NCBI GenBank assembly: GCA_934047225.1
Contig: OW204012.1
Span: 2,976,001 to 3,040,000, forward strand
Direction of reading: 5' to 3'
Origin: Ypsolopha sequella
Lineage: Eukaryota > Arthropoda > Insecta > Lepidoptera > Ypsolophidae
DNA length: 64,000 bases
This document shows positions 42,153 to 52,493 of this stretch, in pieces. Below the pieces are notes generated by a model that saw nothing but the letters and a program-made list of their open reading frames with translations, had not been told where the DNA came from and did not search any database. The translations under genes and the position numbers were made by a program. How positions within the stretch are numbered: position 1 is the first letter of the stretch; every line of letters begins with the position of its first letter.

Positions 42153-42573
42153 CAGGGTTGGATTTCGTAGTATAATTATACTATTTGTACCATATTTTCA
42201 TGACATGTAGTATGTAGTATCGTAATGGAACTATACTACGTAAAAATACCATAATTTTATCTTCAGGCCGACCGACTTGTTTTATTGGTTGAGACGTTTT
42301 GCTTTTTAACATTTACCCTATAATATAGGGGATTTCTGTGCGTTATGAATATTTTTAGTAATTTTTTAAATTTTTTTTATAACAAATAGGCTATTTTATT
42401 AAATTATGAATATTCTTAGTAATTTTTTTTAAAATTTCACTAACAAAAAGGCTATTTTTATTTCAATTCAAAACAAAAATCAACGAAAAACGAAACGTAG
42501 TATAATTTTAGCCAAGTAGTATATTTTTAATTCCCATAGACAATAATTTTCCGAGGGTCTAAATCCAACCCTG
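42153..42573. mobile_element. hAT-type MITE nested in the TIR transposon
   Basis: Ends CAGGGTTGGATTT and AAATCCAACCCTG, 421 bp, flanked by a perfect 8-bp duplication GACGGACC (42145-42152 and 42574-42581). Inner CGTAGTATAAT words repeat near both ends. It is non-coding and younger than the host element. Confidence 0.93.
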
Positions 42574-42670
42574 GACGGACCGCCAGTCGCCGGAGGTCAC
42601 TCGCCACGGCTACTTGTGTATTAGGAACTTGTCGCATTTTGTAGAACGCACACGACATCACGATCCGAAG

Positions 42671-42850
42671 ATGAGCAAACCGATTGGAAGACAGGCAAAA
42701 GAAATTGTGTATAAGGTATACAACTTTTTTAAAGAGCGTAAAAAAGATAAATCAACGCAGGAATACCAGAATGATGTCAATTTAGCAAAAATTGTGTCTG
42801 AAGCAAAGATGTATGATGTAGAATTAAACATTGACTACCTATTTTGCTAA
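42671..42850 (+). CDS. Truncated transposase N-terminus (HTH), KPIGRQAKEIVYKVY
   Basis: The ATG at 42671 opens a 59-codon frame: MSKPIGRQAKEIVYKVYNFF, then KERKKDKSTQEYQNDV and a stop after NIDYLFC. R.QAREIV..V..FM..E is the start of a large set of insect proteins from DDE-type (Tc1/IS630-like) elements; here the typical TA.A..VS..TV.RI helix is missing. It is the only coding remnant inside the 42026-43184 element. A frame 57 bp upstream is in phase, but the internal ATG follows the family pattern better. Confidence 0.6.
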   Translation: MSKPIGRQAKEIVYKVYNFFKERKKDKSTQEYQNDVNLAKIVSEAKMYDVELNIDYLFC

Positions 42851-43184
42851 AACGCATATTATTATTTATTAATATCATCACTTCATACCCACCTAAAGTA
42901 GCTAAAAAACTATCTTATACAGTACAAAATACTTCGTAATAAATCTAAAGATATTTATATTAAGGGTCAATTCCGTAAAACGGGTGTTGGCGTAGTCTAC
43001 TTAACATGAATAGATTTTAACATAATTCTAGGGTTATTCATAAAAAAATTAATCTCAAGATATATCTCGATAGCAAATCCCTACCTGTATAGCCATGCGC
43101 TCGGCCGTGCACATAAACGGCGTGCTTCCTCGTCCGCCCCAACCCTCCAACCCCGCGGGCGGTGCGAGCACGAAGAATACAAGC

Positions 43185-43387
43185 AGGCATGGGGGTATAG
43201 GTATTATATTCTTTGGAATATTATAAACCACCCTTTTTAGGGTTCCTTACCCAAGGAACAGATTATTATAACAAAGGCTCAATCTTTAGAACGGTAATAC
43301 ATACAAGTACAAGTTTAAACTTTGTGCAGTCTGTAGTAAATACTTTAAAGTAAACTAATGAAAATTAGGGTTCCGTACTAAAAAGGT
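43185..43387. repeat. AGGGTTCC-type repeat fragments
   Basis: Two AGGGTTCC words (43238 and 43368) with CCAAGGAACAG mark fragments of the common repeat seen at 40605. The LINE tail lies directly beyond. Confidence 0.5.
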
Positions 43388-43537
43388 ATAATAATAATAA
43401 TAATAATAGAACTGTTTATTTCAGGAAAAAAAATAACAATATGTTTACTTAAATCTAAAGTTTCAATCTTCAAATCTTAAGATTATATTACTTTAGATGG
43501 TTACCTCATCTCTTATAAATATCTTAAGCTGATCTTA

Positions 43538-46537
43538 TTAATATTTTATACAATTTATTTTGTAATTTGGGTGCACATCCTCTCCATTTATGTATTTGTC
43601 GTGAATATAATACCTTTTTAATATATTCAAAGCCTGCTTATAGTGTGTAACTTCAATTTTGTCAACTAATGATTTTGGTAATTGGTTTAGTATAAAGGGT
43701 AGATTGTGCTTCCAAACTCTTTTGCCATATTCATTATTAAAGTTAGGTGTTCGAAAATTTGTGCTGTTACATAAAGTTCTTAAGTTACTAGGTCTTACAT
43801 GTTTCTCTAGCCATGTAATTTTTTGTTGATTTTCTGATATAACTGCTAACTTGGCCTTGTCATAGATATTAAGCACTTTGCAATATTGGAACAGTCCATC
43901 ATAGTTATCTTTATATTTATATTTTACTTTTAGGGGCACTATAGTTTTTAATAATCTTATTTGAATATTATAAATTTTTTGTAAATAGGTCCTGTAGGTA
44001 CTCCCGTAACTAGAAATACCATAGCTTATTACTGAGTCTGCCATTGACATATACAACAATCTTAGTGTGTTGTATGGCAATTTATATTTCAGAACATTAA
44101 ATTTGGATAGTAAACTTCTTAATTTATTGCATATACGTTCTATATGTGGACCCCAGTTAAATTTATTGTCAATATTTAGGCCAAGGTATGTATGCTGTTT
44201 TACAATCTCTAGAGGTTTACAGTCGCAGGATGTTTGCTGTGAGTGCATACAATCATGCTCATGGGCTATGATTCGTGGAATACAGCTAGTTTTAAGGTAT
44301 GGTGAATGAATGTGTATTAGTTTGGTTTTTTGATAATTTATGGATAGACCAACATCATGCGCCCATTTACATAGCAGATCAAATTCATTTTGCATCGTTC
44401 GCTGCGCTAAATCTATTTCTTGGTGCGCTGTTATCAGACAGGTGTCGTCAGCAAATTGGTACACAGAGCCGTGCTGGAATATTTTACACATATCATTAAC
44501 GTATATTAGATATTCGGTAGGCCCTAAAATTGAACCTTGGGCCGTGCCATGCAGGGTGGGCATTAGATCACTTCGCTCTCCGGCTATACTGACCGCATTG
44601 TATCTGTTTGTATGGTAGTTTTTGAACCATTCCAACAGTGGGCCCTGTATACCATTTTGTTGCAATTTTTTGTACAGTGTTTGGTAATTAAGCGTGTCAA
44701 ATGCTTTGCTGAAGTCAATCATAACTGCTAGAACATGTTTTCTATCATTCAAGTGATGGTTTACCTCGTCCGTAAATAAAGACAATAATTGAGTTGTACT
44801 TTTTTTCTTTTGAAAACCAAATTGTTTCTCATGAATGACGTCATTACTTGACAAGAATTCATTGATCTGTTGACCGAAATACTTTTCAATTATTTTGTCT
44901 ACACAGGATAAAATTGTTATAGCTCTATAGTTATTTGTGTCTTTATAACTGCCTTTCTTATGTATTGGTCTGACCAGACCAATTTTTAATTTATCTGGAT
45001 AAGTAGAACAAGAAATGCATTGATTTATTAAATGCCTTAGAACAGGTGCAATTTTAGCTGAAATGAATTTTATGTCTTTTGCTCTTATTTTATCATAACC
45101 TGGACTTTTTTTCTCATTCATTTTGTTAATTATTTTTCCTATTATGTTATCATTTATTTTATTAATTTTTAGGGATATAGTTGGGGTGTTTATATATGTA
45201 TTCTCGTCAAGCAATGGTATGTCACATGTGTTTAGTACATTTTTTACGTTATCTACAAAATCTTGAGCAAATTTATCTGACACATTTTTTGCTTTCATTC
45301 TGAAGGAGTTAAGAAGTATATCATCAATGGCTTTTATTATTCTTCCTGATAATCTGTTAAGTATTTCCCACATTTTCTTTGGGTTTTTAAAGTTATCACA
45401 AATTTCTTTTTTAGTTGAGTTATTTCTAGCCTTATTCATATACCTATTTGTTCTATTTCTATATTGTTTATAAATTAACTCATTTTTTTTATTTGTTACA
45501 TCGCTTAAGTGTATCTGGAGTAGTTTATTCTTTTTATTTGACATTTGTATCAGCTTGTCTGATATCCAGTTACATTTGTATTTATTTTTCTTATTTACTG
45601 GTTTACTATGTATAGACTTTGTATATATATTATCAAATTTTTGTACTATAAACTCAAGAATGTCATTTGGTTCACATTTATTATAAATTGGGCTCCAATC
45701 AACCTTATCAAGCTCCTGTCTGACCATGCTATCATCTAACTTATTAATGGTTATATTCTGTTTACTTGATTGCGAGCTGATAAGCGACAGACCGGTTATA
45801 AAGTGATCAGCTAGTGCACTACGCACAACAGCTGAGTGAATCACGTGACCGCGGCCGCTTCTCTCGGGAATGTCGCGTACGAAGATGTGGTCAATGCAGG
45901 TTTTGGATGTGCCTTTTACTGTGGTCTCGATTCTAGTGTATTGTGTTATGCAGCAATGGAAACCTAACTCAGACAGGGTGTTTAGATAGGAGCTTGCTAA
46001 AGTATTTGAGTCCTTAATATCCAAATTCATGTCACCAACAATTAAGCAGTTAGTATTTTTAGGGTAATTACTCAAGAGTCCTGATAACTCACGAATAAAA
46101 TTGTACAGATTTAATTTAGGGGGTCGATATATAGCACACAGGTATGTTTTAAAGTTATTGTCTAATACTACTTCACCAAATAGGCACTCAAAACTTTGTG
46201 TATTCACGGTGTCTCGTAAGAAAGTTACACTTTTGTGGGTATACAATATCACGCCTCCTCCTTTTTGTTTTGTTCGTAGCTCTGTGTTCATTGTGTAGTT
46301 ATCAAATCCAAATAAATTTTTAGTCATGTCAGTGACGTTAGCCTCCGTGACGATTATCAAATGAATTATTGCTGGGCTCGTTGCTATAATATATTCTAGT
46401 TGGGCATGGTTTTTTATTAATGATCTTAGATTGACATGAAGCATTAATAATTTATTTTGTTGAGGTATTAAATCACAGGTGTATTCCTTCCATGTATTAT
46501 GACTTGTTTCGATGGTGCATGGGTCTATGTAATTCAT
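43538..46537 (-). CDS. LINE ORF2: APE endonuclease + reverse transcriptase, intact
   Basis: 999 residues. The N-terminal AP-like endonuclease (about residues 1-260) shows NLRSL, VTEANVT, YRPPKLNLYNF, GDMNLD, DHIFVRD and ADHF. The final box is ADH rather than the usual SDH. RT follows (about 470-760): PGYDKIRAKDIK, PIHKKGSYKDTNNYRAITIL, IDFSKAFDTLNY, GTAQGSILGP, and VYQFADDTC with the two catalytic aspartates near residues 697-698, then HTYLGLNIDNKFNW. A ~200-residue tail ends HPNYKINCIKY. It nicks target DNA and copies its own RNA there. The ATG lies 80 bp past the ORF1 stop, so translation may use re-initiation. Same family as the fragment at 1-908. Confidence 0.95.
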   Translation of the reverse strand: MNYIDPCTIETSHNTWKEYTCDLIPQQNKLLMLHVNLRSLIKNHAQLEYIIATSPAIIHLIIVTEANVTDMTKNLFGFDNYTMNTELRTKQKGGGVILYTHKSVTFLRDTVNTQSFECLFGEVVLDNNFKTYLCAIYRPPKLNLYNFIRELSGLLSNYPKNTNCLIVGDMNLDIKDSNTLASSYLNTLSELGFHCCITQYTRIETTVKGTSKTCIDHIFVRDIPERSGRGHVIHSAVVRSALADHFITGLSLISSQSSKQNITINKLDDSMVRQELDKVDWSPIYNKCEPNDILEFIVQKFDNIYTKSIHSKPVNKKNKYKCNWISDKLIQMSNKKNKLLQIHLSDVTNKKNELIYKQYRNRTNRYMNKARNNSTKKEICDNFKNPKKMWEILNRLSGRIIKAIDDILLNSFRMKAKNVSDKFAQDFVDNVKNVLNTCDIPLLDENTYINTPTISLKINKINDNIIGKIINKMNEKKSPGYDKIRAKDIKFISAKIAPVLRHLINQCISCSTYPDKLKIGLVRPIHKKGSYKDTNNYRAITILSCVDKIIEKYFGQQINEFLSSNDVIHEKQFGFQKKKSTTQLLSLFTDEVNHHLNDRKHVLAVMIDFSKAFDTLNYQTLYKKLQQNGIQGPLLEWFKNYHTNRYNAVSIAGERSDLMPTLHGTAQGSILGPTEYLIYVNDMCKIFQHGSVYQFADDTCLITAHQEIDLAQRTMQNEFDLLCKWAHDVGLSINYQKTKLIHIHSPYLKTSCIPRIIAHEHDCMHSQQTSCDCKPLEIVKQHTYLGLNIDNKFNWGPHIERICNKLRSLLSKFNVLKYKLPYNTLRLLYMSMADSVISYGISSYGSTYRTYLQKIYNIQIRLLKTIVPLKVKYKYKDNYDGLFQYCKVLNIYDKAKLAVISENQQKITWLEKHVRPSNLRTLCNSTNFRTPNFNNEYGKRVWKHNLPFILNQLPKSLVDKIEVTHYKQALNILKRYYIHDKYINGEDVHPNYKINCIKY

Positions 46538-46617
46538 AAACTAATATTGAGTAATTTGACAAGTTGATATCTTGTCTTAAGTTGTGGGTGGAAGAAGAAA
46601 AAGAAAAACTGCGTACC

Positions 46618-47631
46618 TCATTTGGATAGTTCCTTCTTAATCGTTTCGATATCTCCGGCTGACCGTACATAGTATATATTTTTGTCACCTTCAGTTTTAC
46701 GAACCATAACCATGCCATTCTTGCACCATACGAACTTGCATAGGGATTTCTCTTTCAAATCTATTTTGGTTTTCCATAATAGGTAAGCCGTGGTAGGGGT
46801 TAGCGAGGCCCGCACGTAGACTTTAGAGTCACCCTCAACACCTAGGTCCTTAGCACAAATGTCGGCGCCTTTCGAGGCTCGCAGCCAGGAGTCACGGCAG
46901 CCATCACGCAGCGCCACGACGATCGGTGCGTCACTCGCGAAACGCGCCGTCTGTGCCTGGCTAGGTCGGCTCGCACGTTTCTTCTTTCTGTAAACTTTGA
47001 TTATCTCATCAGGTTTTTGGTTAAGTATCTGTCCAACTAACAACGCTAGATTTTTCACATCTTCTTTTTCTGTTTCTTGTATGCCGCAGATCTCGATTTC
47101 GTTGTAAATTTGCGCTTGTTCCATTTTGTTGATTTTTTGTTCCAGAACATCGTTTTTCAGAAGTAGGTTTTTGCATGTATTTGAGAGGTTTTTGCATTGG
47201 TTTTCCATCAGTTTAACTCGAGTTTCGTAGCTTTGCATTTTGTCCTCGTATTCATCTATTTTACTCGAATAAAACTTGAGGGTACTTTGCAGTTCGTCGC
47301 GAATGATGTCGCGGACTGTTTGCCTCATTTCACGAACCTCGTGACGGATTTCATACAACAATTTATCTTGTCCATTTTGGCTAGTGCTCTCCGCGTCGGA
47401 ATCTTCATCTTCGGGATCCGGTAGTATGACCGAAATGCGCTTTGGCTTGCCATTTGATGTAGTGGAACAGCGATGGCATTTCCAATCAACAGAGTCCGTC
47501 ACCGACAAAGCACTCAATTGTTCCGTAGTTAGGGATGCACAGGAGCCATGAAACCACTTGCTGCACTTGTTGCACTGTACCCCAGGGCTTTTTTTGCCAA
47601 CCACCTTACTGCATTTAGCACACTTTGCCAT
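46618..47631 (-). CDS. LINE ORF1: PHD finger, coiled coil, FP-like C-terminus
   Basis: 337 residues from ATG at 47631. A complete C4HC3 PHD finger occupies residues 4-55 (C4, C7, C20, C23, H28, C31, C52, C55). An acidic linker (DPEDEDSDAES) and a coiled coil (about 95-175, DELQSTLKFYSSKIDEY...) follow. The C-terminal ~150 residues (VYRKKKR, APIVVALRD, YLLWKTK, FVWCKNGMVMVRK) resemble the FP-like domain found in ORF1 proteins of insect LINEs. Such proteins coat the LINE RNA and help integration. The 5' part is GC richer than ORF2. All zinc ligands are present, so the protein is probably functional. Confidence 0.93.
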   Translation of the reverse strand: MAKCAKCSKVVGKKSPGVQCNKCSKWFHGSCASLTTEQLSALSVTDSVDWKCHRCSTTSNGKPKRISVILPDPEDEDSDAESTSQNGQDKLLYEIRHEVREMRQTVRDIIRDELQSTLKFYSSKIDEYEDKMQSYETRVKLMENQCKNLSNTCKNLLLKNDVLEQKINKMEQAQIYNEIEICGIQETEKEDVKNLALLVGQILNQKPDEIIKVYRKKKRASRPSQAQTARFASDAPIVVALRDGCRDSWLRASKGADICAKDLGVEGDSKVYVRASLTPTTAYLLWKTKIDLKEKSLCKFVWCKNGMVMVRKTEGDKNIYYVRSAGDIETIKKELSK

Positions 47632-47769
47632 TTTAGTCGCTAGAACGCTCTCCGCGCACGCAAAATAATTGACAACTAGTTAACGTCCTTCCGCAGGCGC
47701 TGTGAGCGGGTACCAAATTGTTTGTCAGGCGCTACCGTTTTATCGCTTTGTTTTTGTCGCCTTAATGTT

Positions 47770-48470
47770 GCTATGGCATCTATATGGTTGTTATTTACTT
47801 TTAGGGTTCCGTACCCGTATTGTGTAGGGGTACGGAACCCTTTATGCGCGAGTTCGATTCGCACTTTACCGGTTTTTTTTTTCGCACTTTAACGGTTTTA
47901 TTTTTTATTTTGACTACTTGCTTTATTTTCGGAAATAAAGGTATACATTTTTTTACACTTTTTACCATCTAGCGTCACGAGGTAGAATTTTTTGTGGTAG
48001 ATGTCTTTAATGCAAAGCAGCATACCACCAACGTCATCTAGTGTCACACAAATTTATAGATGCAGCTGGAAACATAAATTTTGTATAGACTTTGTTTGGA
48101 AATATTAAATTACCAACCGCAAATAACATTTTTATATTTTTTTGTTGCAATGTACACTTAACACTAACCGCATGCAAAATTTCAAGTTTGTAGGCCTGCT
48201 AGAACACCTTTAGACTTTTGATGATGTGTCAGTCAGTCAGTGACAAAATAAGGGAACTTTGACTTGAGATATTTCGTAATCAAATATAGGTACAAAGTTG
48301 TAATTTGGAGTCAGAAGTAGGATCAGTAATTACTCTTGGTAACTGAAATTTCAGACTTCTAGCTTTACCCACAACGAAGATACAGGGGGCTTGAAAGTGC
48401 CGTGAGTTGCTTCGAGAAAAGGATGGTATGGCCGTTCCGCGAGACTCGGCGGGGGCACTGCCGTGCCCCC
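47770..48470. repeat. Common lepidopteran repeat segment
   Basis: AGGGTTCCGTACCCGTATTG then GGGGTACGGAACCCT (palindromic), CGATTCGCACTTTACCGG, and the far end GAGTTGCTTCGAGAAAAGGA, GGGGGCACTGCCGTGCCCCC. It flanks both LINEs. No gene. Confidence 0.65.
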
Positions 48471-50940
48471 AGATAGAGTATATAATAGCAATATGTGCTA
48501 CTGAATTACCTAAACAAAATATTATTATATTAACTGTTTATTGGAATAGAAGAGAAGAAGATATATTTTTTAAACAACTAGAACTCATTTTTGAACTCAC
48601 TACTCAACTACTCACTACTAGAATTTATAATGATAGAAATATAGAAAAATTTAAACAAAACTTAAAACAAGTTACTGGCAGAATATCATTAAATCTCACC
48701 AAGATGTAAACAAAAATTATATTGGATTTGATAATAAATTAAAAAATATCCTAGACCAAAGCATACCTAAAACAAAAATTTTATTAAAAGTAGAGTATAA
48801 AAAACATTGGCTTACTAATGGTATAAAAAACTCTTGCCGACATAAAAGATTATTAAAAGCACTTACAAATAATTCAAATAACCAAATCCTTAAAACACAC
48901 TATATCCAATATGAAAAAACGCTTAAAACTCTAATTACATTGTCAAAAAAACTTAACTATATAAATAGATTTAAAAAATCTAAAAATAAAATGAAAACGG
49001 TTTGGAAGATAATAAATGAACGCACAAATAAAAATATAAAAAAGACAAAGTTAACCTAAAACTAATTGTTAAAAATAATCCTATCACAGGTCCAATTACC
49101 ATAGTAAATACATTCAACACCCACTTTGCGTCAATTGGAGAAGAAAAAACGCAGCTCCCCGACGGAAGTAGTCCCCGTGGACGATCTGTCCTCCAACCTA
49201 CCCAAAATACCATGTTCCTTAGTCCAGTAACACAAACGGAAATAAAAAATATTATTAACAATTTAAAAAATAAAATCAGTTGTGGAACTGATGAACTCCC
49301 ACCGAGGTTCATTAAAGCTTGCTCAAATGAACTTGTACTACCTTTAACAAAACTTATTAACCAGTCTTTTGAAGAAGGTAAATTCCCAGATACCCTTAAA
49401 ACTACGATAGTCAAACCCATTCATAAAAAAGATAAGAAAACCGACGTTAACAAATATCGCCCTATCGCTTTGTTGCCTACCTTTTCAAAAGTATTCGAAA
49501 AGGCAATGTGCAATAGAGTGTATTCTTTTTGTGAAGAGTGCAATATATTTGAAAAGTGCCAAAATGGATTTAGAAAAAAACACTCTAGAATTACAGCAGT
49601 TTATAAATATGTCCAACAAATCCTCAATACCAGCAACAATCGAGAATACGCTATAGGGATATTGCTAGATGTGTCAAAAGCCTACGATAAGGTACAACAC
49701 AATATATTATTAAATAAATTATACGACATAGGGATACGTGGCTTAACCCATAAATGGTTTGAGATCTATTTAAAAGACAGACAGCAATTGGTTGAAATAG
49801 AAAATTACGATAGAAAAAAAAACGAAATTCAAAAAGATAGATCAGAATATAAAACAATAAATGCTTCCATTCCTCAAGGTAGTGTAGTTGGATGTCTCCT
49901 CTTTTTAATATATATAAACGATCTTCCCAAAATAATTAATGATACTTGTGTACTATTTGCCGATGATATATCTATACTTGCTAAATGCCAGAATGATTTA
50001 AACGTTACAGAAAAACTGACTTCTATACTTTATTCAATCACTAATTGGATGAATGGCCATAACTTTCAAATTAACTATTCAAAAACAAAATTAATGATTT
50101 ACCGCCCTCGGCAAAAGGCTCCTTTAAACATAAAATTTAAATATAATAATATTGAAATAAACATCGTTGACCAATTTACCCTGCTTGGAATAGAATTAGA
50201 TACTCATATAAACTGGAAAAGCCATACCACTAAATTAACGAAAAAATTATCAAAATTTACATACGCATTAAAAGAAATTAAGAAATCTACAAATTTAAAA
50301 ACTGCTCTAATAACTTACTACGCATACTATGCATAACATTACTATGCATGGCTTAGCTATGGCATAATTTTATGGGGAAACAGTACAGAATCTCTATCAT
50401 TACTTATTATACTACAAAAAAAACTTCCATGCATCTACATTTATGAGGTTGCTTTGTTTGTGAACACTAACCTTCACTTATTTAGTTTTTACAACAGCAA
50501 ACGATATCCTAGTAGCTTAAAAGCCTTTTCCCGTAACACGGAACTCTACAAGAAAAGCATTCTCGGGATGGCAACGAGCATTTATTATAAACTTCCCAAC
50601 CATATCAGAAACATTGTAAATTTGTATTCATTTAAAACGAAATTAAAGGAGTTTTTGATTTGTAAATCTTATTATGGTACTAACGAATATTTAGATGGCA
50701 TGGATATTTAATTTAATTTTTTTTTAATTTAATTTATTACTTATTTTGACTCATTTTGGGATTATGACTATAGATATACAAAATGTAGGGCTGTAAATAT
50801 GTAATCAATGTAATAATGATATATTTAGTTTTAGGATTTAATTTTGTACGCCATTAGGCAGATCATATGGGACATGACAAAAATTGTACTATCATTCTTA
50901 CCTATGTATCGACAAATAAAGAATTTTGATTGATTGATTG
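48471..50940 (+). pseudogene. Degraded LINE (Jockey/CR1-like), plus strand
   Basis: The 5' end is truncated inside the endonuclease: IEYIIAICATELPKQNIIIL, TVYWNRREEDIFFKQLELI. Frameshifts or stops near 48706 and 49060 break ORF2. A long open part (about 49070-50336) carries RT: KISCGTDELPPRFIKACSN, VKPIHKKDKKTDVNKYRPIA, LLDVSKAYDKVQH, IPQGSVVGCLLFLIYINDLP and VLFADDISILAK (catalytic DD at 49962-49967). After a stop in AYYA, the tail resumes (YAWLSYGIILWGN, KAFSRNTELYKKSILGMATS, IYYKLPNHIRN) to 50711. A 3' UTR ends AATAAAGAATTTTGATTGAT then TGATTGATTGA. VVGCLL replaces the usual VLGPLL. Not functional. Confidence 0.92.
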
Positions 50941-50974
50941 ATTGAACTAATTCGCATAATAGTAAATATTAAAC

Positions 50975-51205
50975 AAATTGACAGCTGTAAACCATACTTC
51001 CAGAAACATCAAATTCTATATTTTAGAAATATGTAAATTTGTCAGATACAATTCCGAATTATTTGTCACTAGAAAAGAACTACCTTCAACCCGTTCCTTG
51101 CGTCATAAAAATTTACTTATATTACCGAGCTCAAATCTTTCTTTACATTCATCTAGTCCATATGTAATGTCAATAAAAATATACAATAAGCTACCGAAGA
51201 CTTAA
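50975..51205 (+). pseudogene. LINE C-terminal scrap
   Basis: The plus frame NIKFYILEICKFVRYNSELF ... SLRHKNLLILPSSNLSLHSS ... MSIKIYNKLPKT matches the ORF2 tail pattern also present at 7815-8246 (FIIELCKLVQ ... AICIYNKLP). It begins right after the previous element's tail. Confidence 0.75.
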
Positions 51206-52396
51206 AGAGAAGAGTCAAATAATAAAACTTTTTTGAACTACTCAAAACATTATAAATAAATAAGTGATATTATAGTGTAAATGAATACTTAAATGATAAT
51301 TTAAAATAGAGTATTACAAATTGTTTAAAAATGACAGGTTATTTCATTTGGTTACTTGTATAAATATAATAATATAATTTTGCCGAAATAGTATCTATAT
51401 AACAAAATTTATACTTGCGATTGTCGGCACTTGGTGAAACTTGAAACACATCTTGAAGTATCTATATACATACGTCTTCCTCTCTCCTAACTTGCTGTGC
51501 CCAACAGGGTCCATAATTTGTGGCTATGATGTGTTTTATACATTATTATAAGTAACATTTTGTGGAACGGAAATAAATATAACATGTCGGTTTTTCTATG
51601 ACGAATAATTCATTTACTGAAATTTGTTTTCAGAGTACAGCCAAAAAGAAAAATAAAACCTTTTATACGGTTAGAAACAAAAAAAAACAACAAAGAAAAA
51701 AAATAATCTACCTAAGTTGAATAAACTGATATAAAAAAAAAAACTTAATCGTGTTGCAAAGTATGAACTGCAGTTCAAATTATTTACTTTATATTTCTCT
51801 AAATCTCCAGCTTTGAGGATGAAACTATACCTAAATGCATAAAATAAAGGTGTAGAAAGCTGATGAAGCTTACTTATCCTATAAAATAATTTATTTTATA
51901 TTATATCGCCAACATGCGTTATAAAACAAAAAAAAAGATCTTAAAATCTTACTCAAAAATAAAAAAGCTGGAGCTCTATTGTTTAATAAATGAAATGTAT
52001 ATAGTAACATTACGACTTGATAATAAAATATTTAAAACAAAAATAAAAATAAATTTAATTTTACTTACAAATATAGCACTGGTCTTTGATTAATTAAGTG
52101 AAGATGCGGAATAACCACAACGCGGTTGGATCCACAAATACAGGTCCAGCGGGCCTATCTTTGTTTAGTAGTATTCCAGGCGGCGTTTGTGTGCACGTAA
52201 TTGATGTTAAAATAATCTACTATGCTATGTGTGTTTGTACCTTTATTTAAAAAGTATATTTGTCTATGGTCCTGGATCTCTCTCTGGTTCCATCTTCCAA
52301 TGTTTGTTGCAGTTATATTGTCTTTGGTTTGTTGTTCTCTTAAATAAAACTTAGGTACTGTGAATCTTGTTTTTATAAAACACTAAAAACCCTACA
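51206..52396 (+). other. Probable copia 5' LTR region, start undefined
   Basis: The copia internal region starts just right of this stretch, so its 5' LTR should end at ...CCTACA (52396). The LTR start cannot be placed because the 3' LTR lies beyond the window. A minus-strand donor-like TATTTGTAAGTAAAA at about 52069 has no supported exon. Confidence 0.5.
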
Positions 52397-52404
52397 AGGG
52401 ATTA

Positions 52405-52420
52405 GGTTATGGCCCAAGTT
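52405..52420 (+). promoter_or_regulatory. Copia primer-binding site
   Basis: GGTTATGGCCCAAGTT closely resembles the Drosophila copia primer site (GGTTATGGGCCCAGT), which pairs with an internal half of initiator tRNA-Met. It lies just after the presumed LTR end and 74 bp before the gag ATG. Confidence 0.65.
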
Positions 52421-52493
52421 AAGTTTCAAGGCGCTATCCGGTAATAAACAAAACAAGCAAAAAACAAAAGTAAAAACCTAAAAATCAAACAAA

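Larger units (their letters stand above)
42026..43184 (+). mobile_element. DNA transposon with ~57-bp TIRs and HTH gene remnant
   Basis: The left end GCTTGTATTCTTCGTGCTCG, CACCGCCCGCGCGGTTGGAG and GGTTGGGGCGGACGAGG is mirrored at 43128-43184. GC-rich ends contrast with the AT-rich middle. It contains a short helix-turn-helix-like ORF (42671-42850) and a nested hAT MITE (42153-42573). No catalytic transposase domain remains, so it is a deletion derivative. I could not define a target duplication. Confidence 0.85.
43388..47760 (-). mobile_element. Near-full-length LINE (CR1/Daphne-like), minus strand
   Basis: Two intact ORFs (ORF1 46618-47631, ORF2 43538-46537) separated by 80 bp, a ~130-bp 3' UTR and an (AAT)n tail at 43389-43410 (reading ATT on the minus strand). 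About 130 bp upstream of ORF1 is likely 5' UTR; the 5' border near 47760 is estimated from where AGGGTTCC repeat text resumes. No stop codon or frameshift breaks either ORF, so this copy may be young or active. Classification within the CR1/Jockey group is by general resemblance. Confidence 0.88.

Noticed and set aside
46101..46298. Plus-strand frames inside the LINE
   Set aside because: Antisense shadows of the intact ORF2.
52060..52200. Minus-strand exon ending at a GTAAGTAAA donor near 52069
   Set aside because: No open frame with coding composition; the region is better explained as copia LTR.
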